6,008 nt of DNA, from assembly GCA_963926275.1 (NCBI GenBank), contig CAWUWP010000017.1:1-6008 (forward strand), in the 5' to 3' direction. A program made the translations under genes and the position numbers. The notes under the pieces are model-generated. The model was not told where the DNA came from and searched no databases. It worked only from the letters and a program-made list of their open reading frames with translations. Shown piece after piece: positions 5,635 through 6,008 of the stretch. This DNA comes from UBA1858 sp963926275. GTDB lineage: Bacteria; Pseudomonadota; Gammaproteobacteria; UBA4575. Position 1 is the first letter of the stretch. Each line of letters opens with the position of its first letter.

Positions 5635-5666
5635 CGTTAGCTCTCCTTCTTAGAGGCGCTTATAAA

Positions 5667-6008
5667 GTGCTGCGCCGTTACTTAGTTGCTGGCTTACTTG
5701 TTTGGGTGCCATTAGGTATCACATTTTTAATCATAAGATTCATGCTTGAAGTGATGGATCGGCTTTTATTGTTACTGCCGGTGGAATGGCGACCCGAGAC
5801 ATTACTTGGTTTCACTATTCCAGGGTTTGGCTTGATATTAGCGATTGCCATTCTGCTTATCACGGGAATGATTGGTGCTAATTTGCTTGGCCGTAGTGTA
5901 TTGCGCGGTTGGGAAAGTTTGTTGTCACGTATCCCGCTAGTGAGAACCGTTTATTCTTCGGTAAAGCAAATCATGTCGAGTTTGTTGGCGTCTGGTAGCC
6001 AATCCTTT
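5667..6008 (+). CDS. DUF502 family membrane protein, 3' end beyond window
   Basis: This is an integral membrane protein of a conserved family with no settled function. The frame is open to the last base of the window, giving 114 residues, roughly half of a usual family member. It starts with GTG, preceded by AGAGG ten bases upstream (5652-5656); no ATG lies in frame above it. MLRRYLVAGLLVWVPLGIT is the typical family N-terminus. Transmembrane segments are predicted at about 6-25 and 53-72, separated by a loop with VEWRPETLLGF (39-49). The conserved stretch SRIPLVRTVYSSVKQ (87-101) follows on the far side. The gene is close behind fmdB, on the same strand, and probably in its operon. The family match is strong; the truncation is only the window edge. 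Confidence 0.9.
   Translation, partial: MLRRYLVAGLLVWVPLGITFLIIRFMLEVMDRLLLLLPVEWRPETLLGFTIPGFGLILAIAILLITGMIGANLLGRSVLRGWESLLSRIPLVRTVYSSVKQIMSSLLASGSQSF

Overview
The window looks like ordinary chromosome from a gammaproteobacterium of moderate to low GC (judged by eye, not counted). The evidence is an E. coli-like sucC-sucD pair, an RlmD-type 23S rRNA methyltransferase with its iron-sulfur cysteines, and an FmdB zinc-ribbon gene followed by a DUF502 membrane-protein gene. That last pair often lies just upstream of aspS in gammaproteobacteria; aspS itself would be beyond the right edge. A Legionella/Coxiella-like or related lineage is possible, but I cannot name a genus from the sequence.

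Layout from left to right. Positions 70-2099 (minus) hold sucC and sucD, the two subunits of succinyl-CoA synthetase, joined by an ATGA overlap. Positions 2100-2563 are gene-free: the sucC leader and promoter, then a cluster of palindromic repeats. Positions 2564-3115 (minus) encode an NlpC/P60 cell-wall hydrolase lipoprotein. It diverges from rlmD (3274-4587, plus). Between rlmD and a convergent gene for a small unrecognised exported protein (4670-5080, minus) lies another palindromic repeat. Positions 5096-5373 carry divergent promoters, one for the exported-protein gene and one for fmdB (5374-5634, plus). DUF502 (5667 to the window end, plus) follows 32 bases after fmdB, probably in the same operon.

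The genes do not form one pathway. They cover the TCA cycle (SucCD), envelope remodelling (NlpC/P60), ribosome maturation (RlmD), and a small operon of conserved proteins of unclear role (FmdB, DUF502). No mobile-element protein, CRISPR array, tRNA or rRNA gene is visible, and I see no convincing new multi-gene system. The points most worth a second look are: a dispersed family of REP-like palindromes in three of the intergenic spaces; the unusual sucC start, a GTG preceded by CCTCCT, the complement of a Shine-Dalgarno sequence; two local departures from consensus in SucD; and the unrecognised exported protein.
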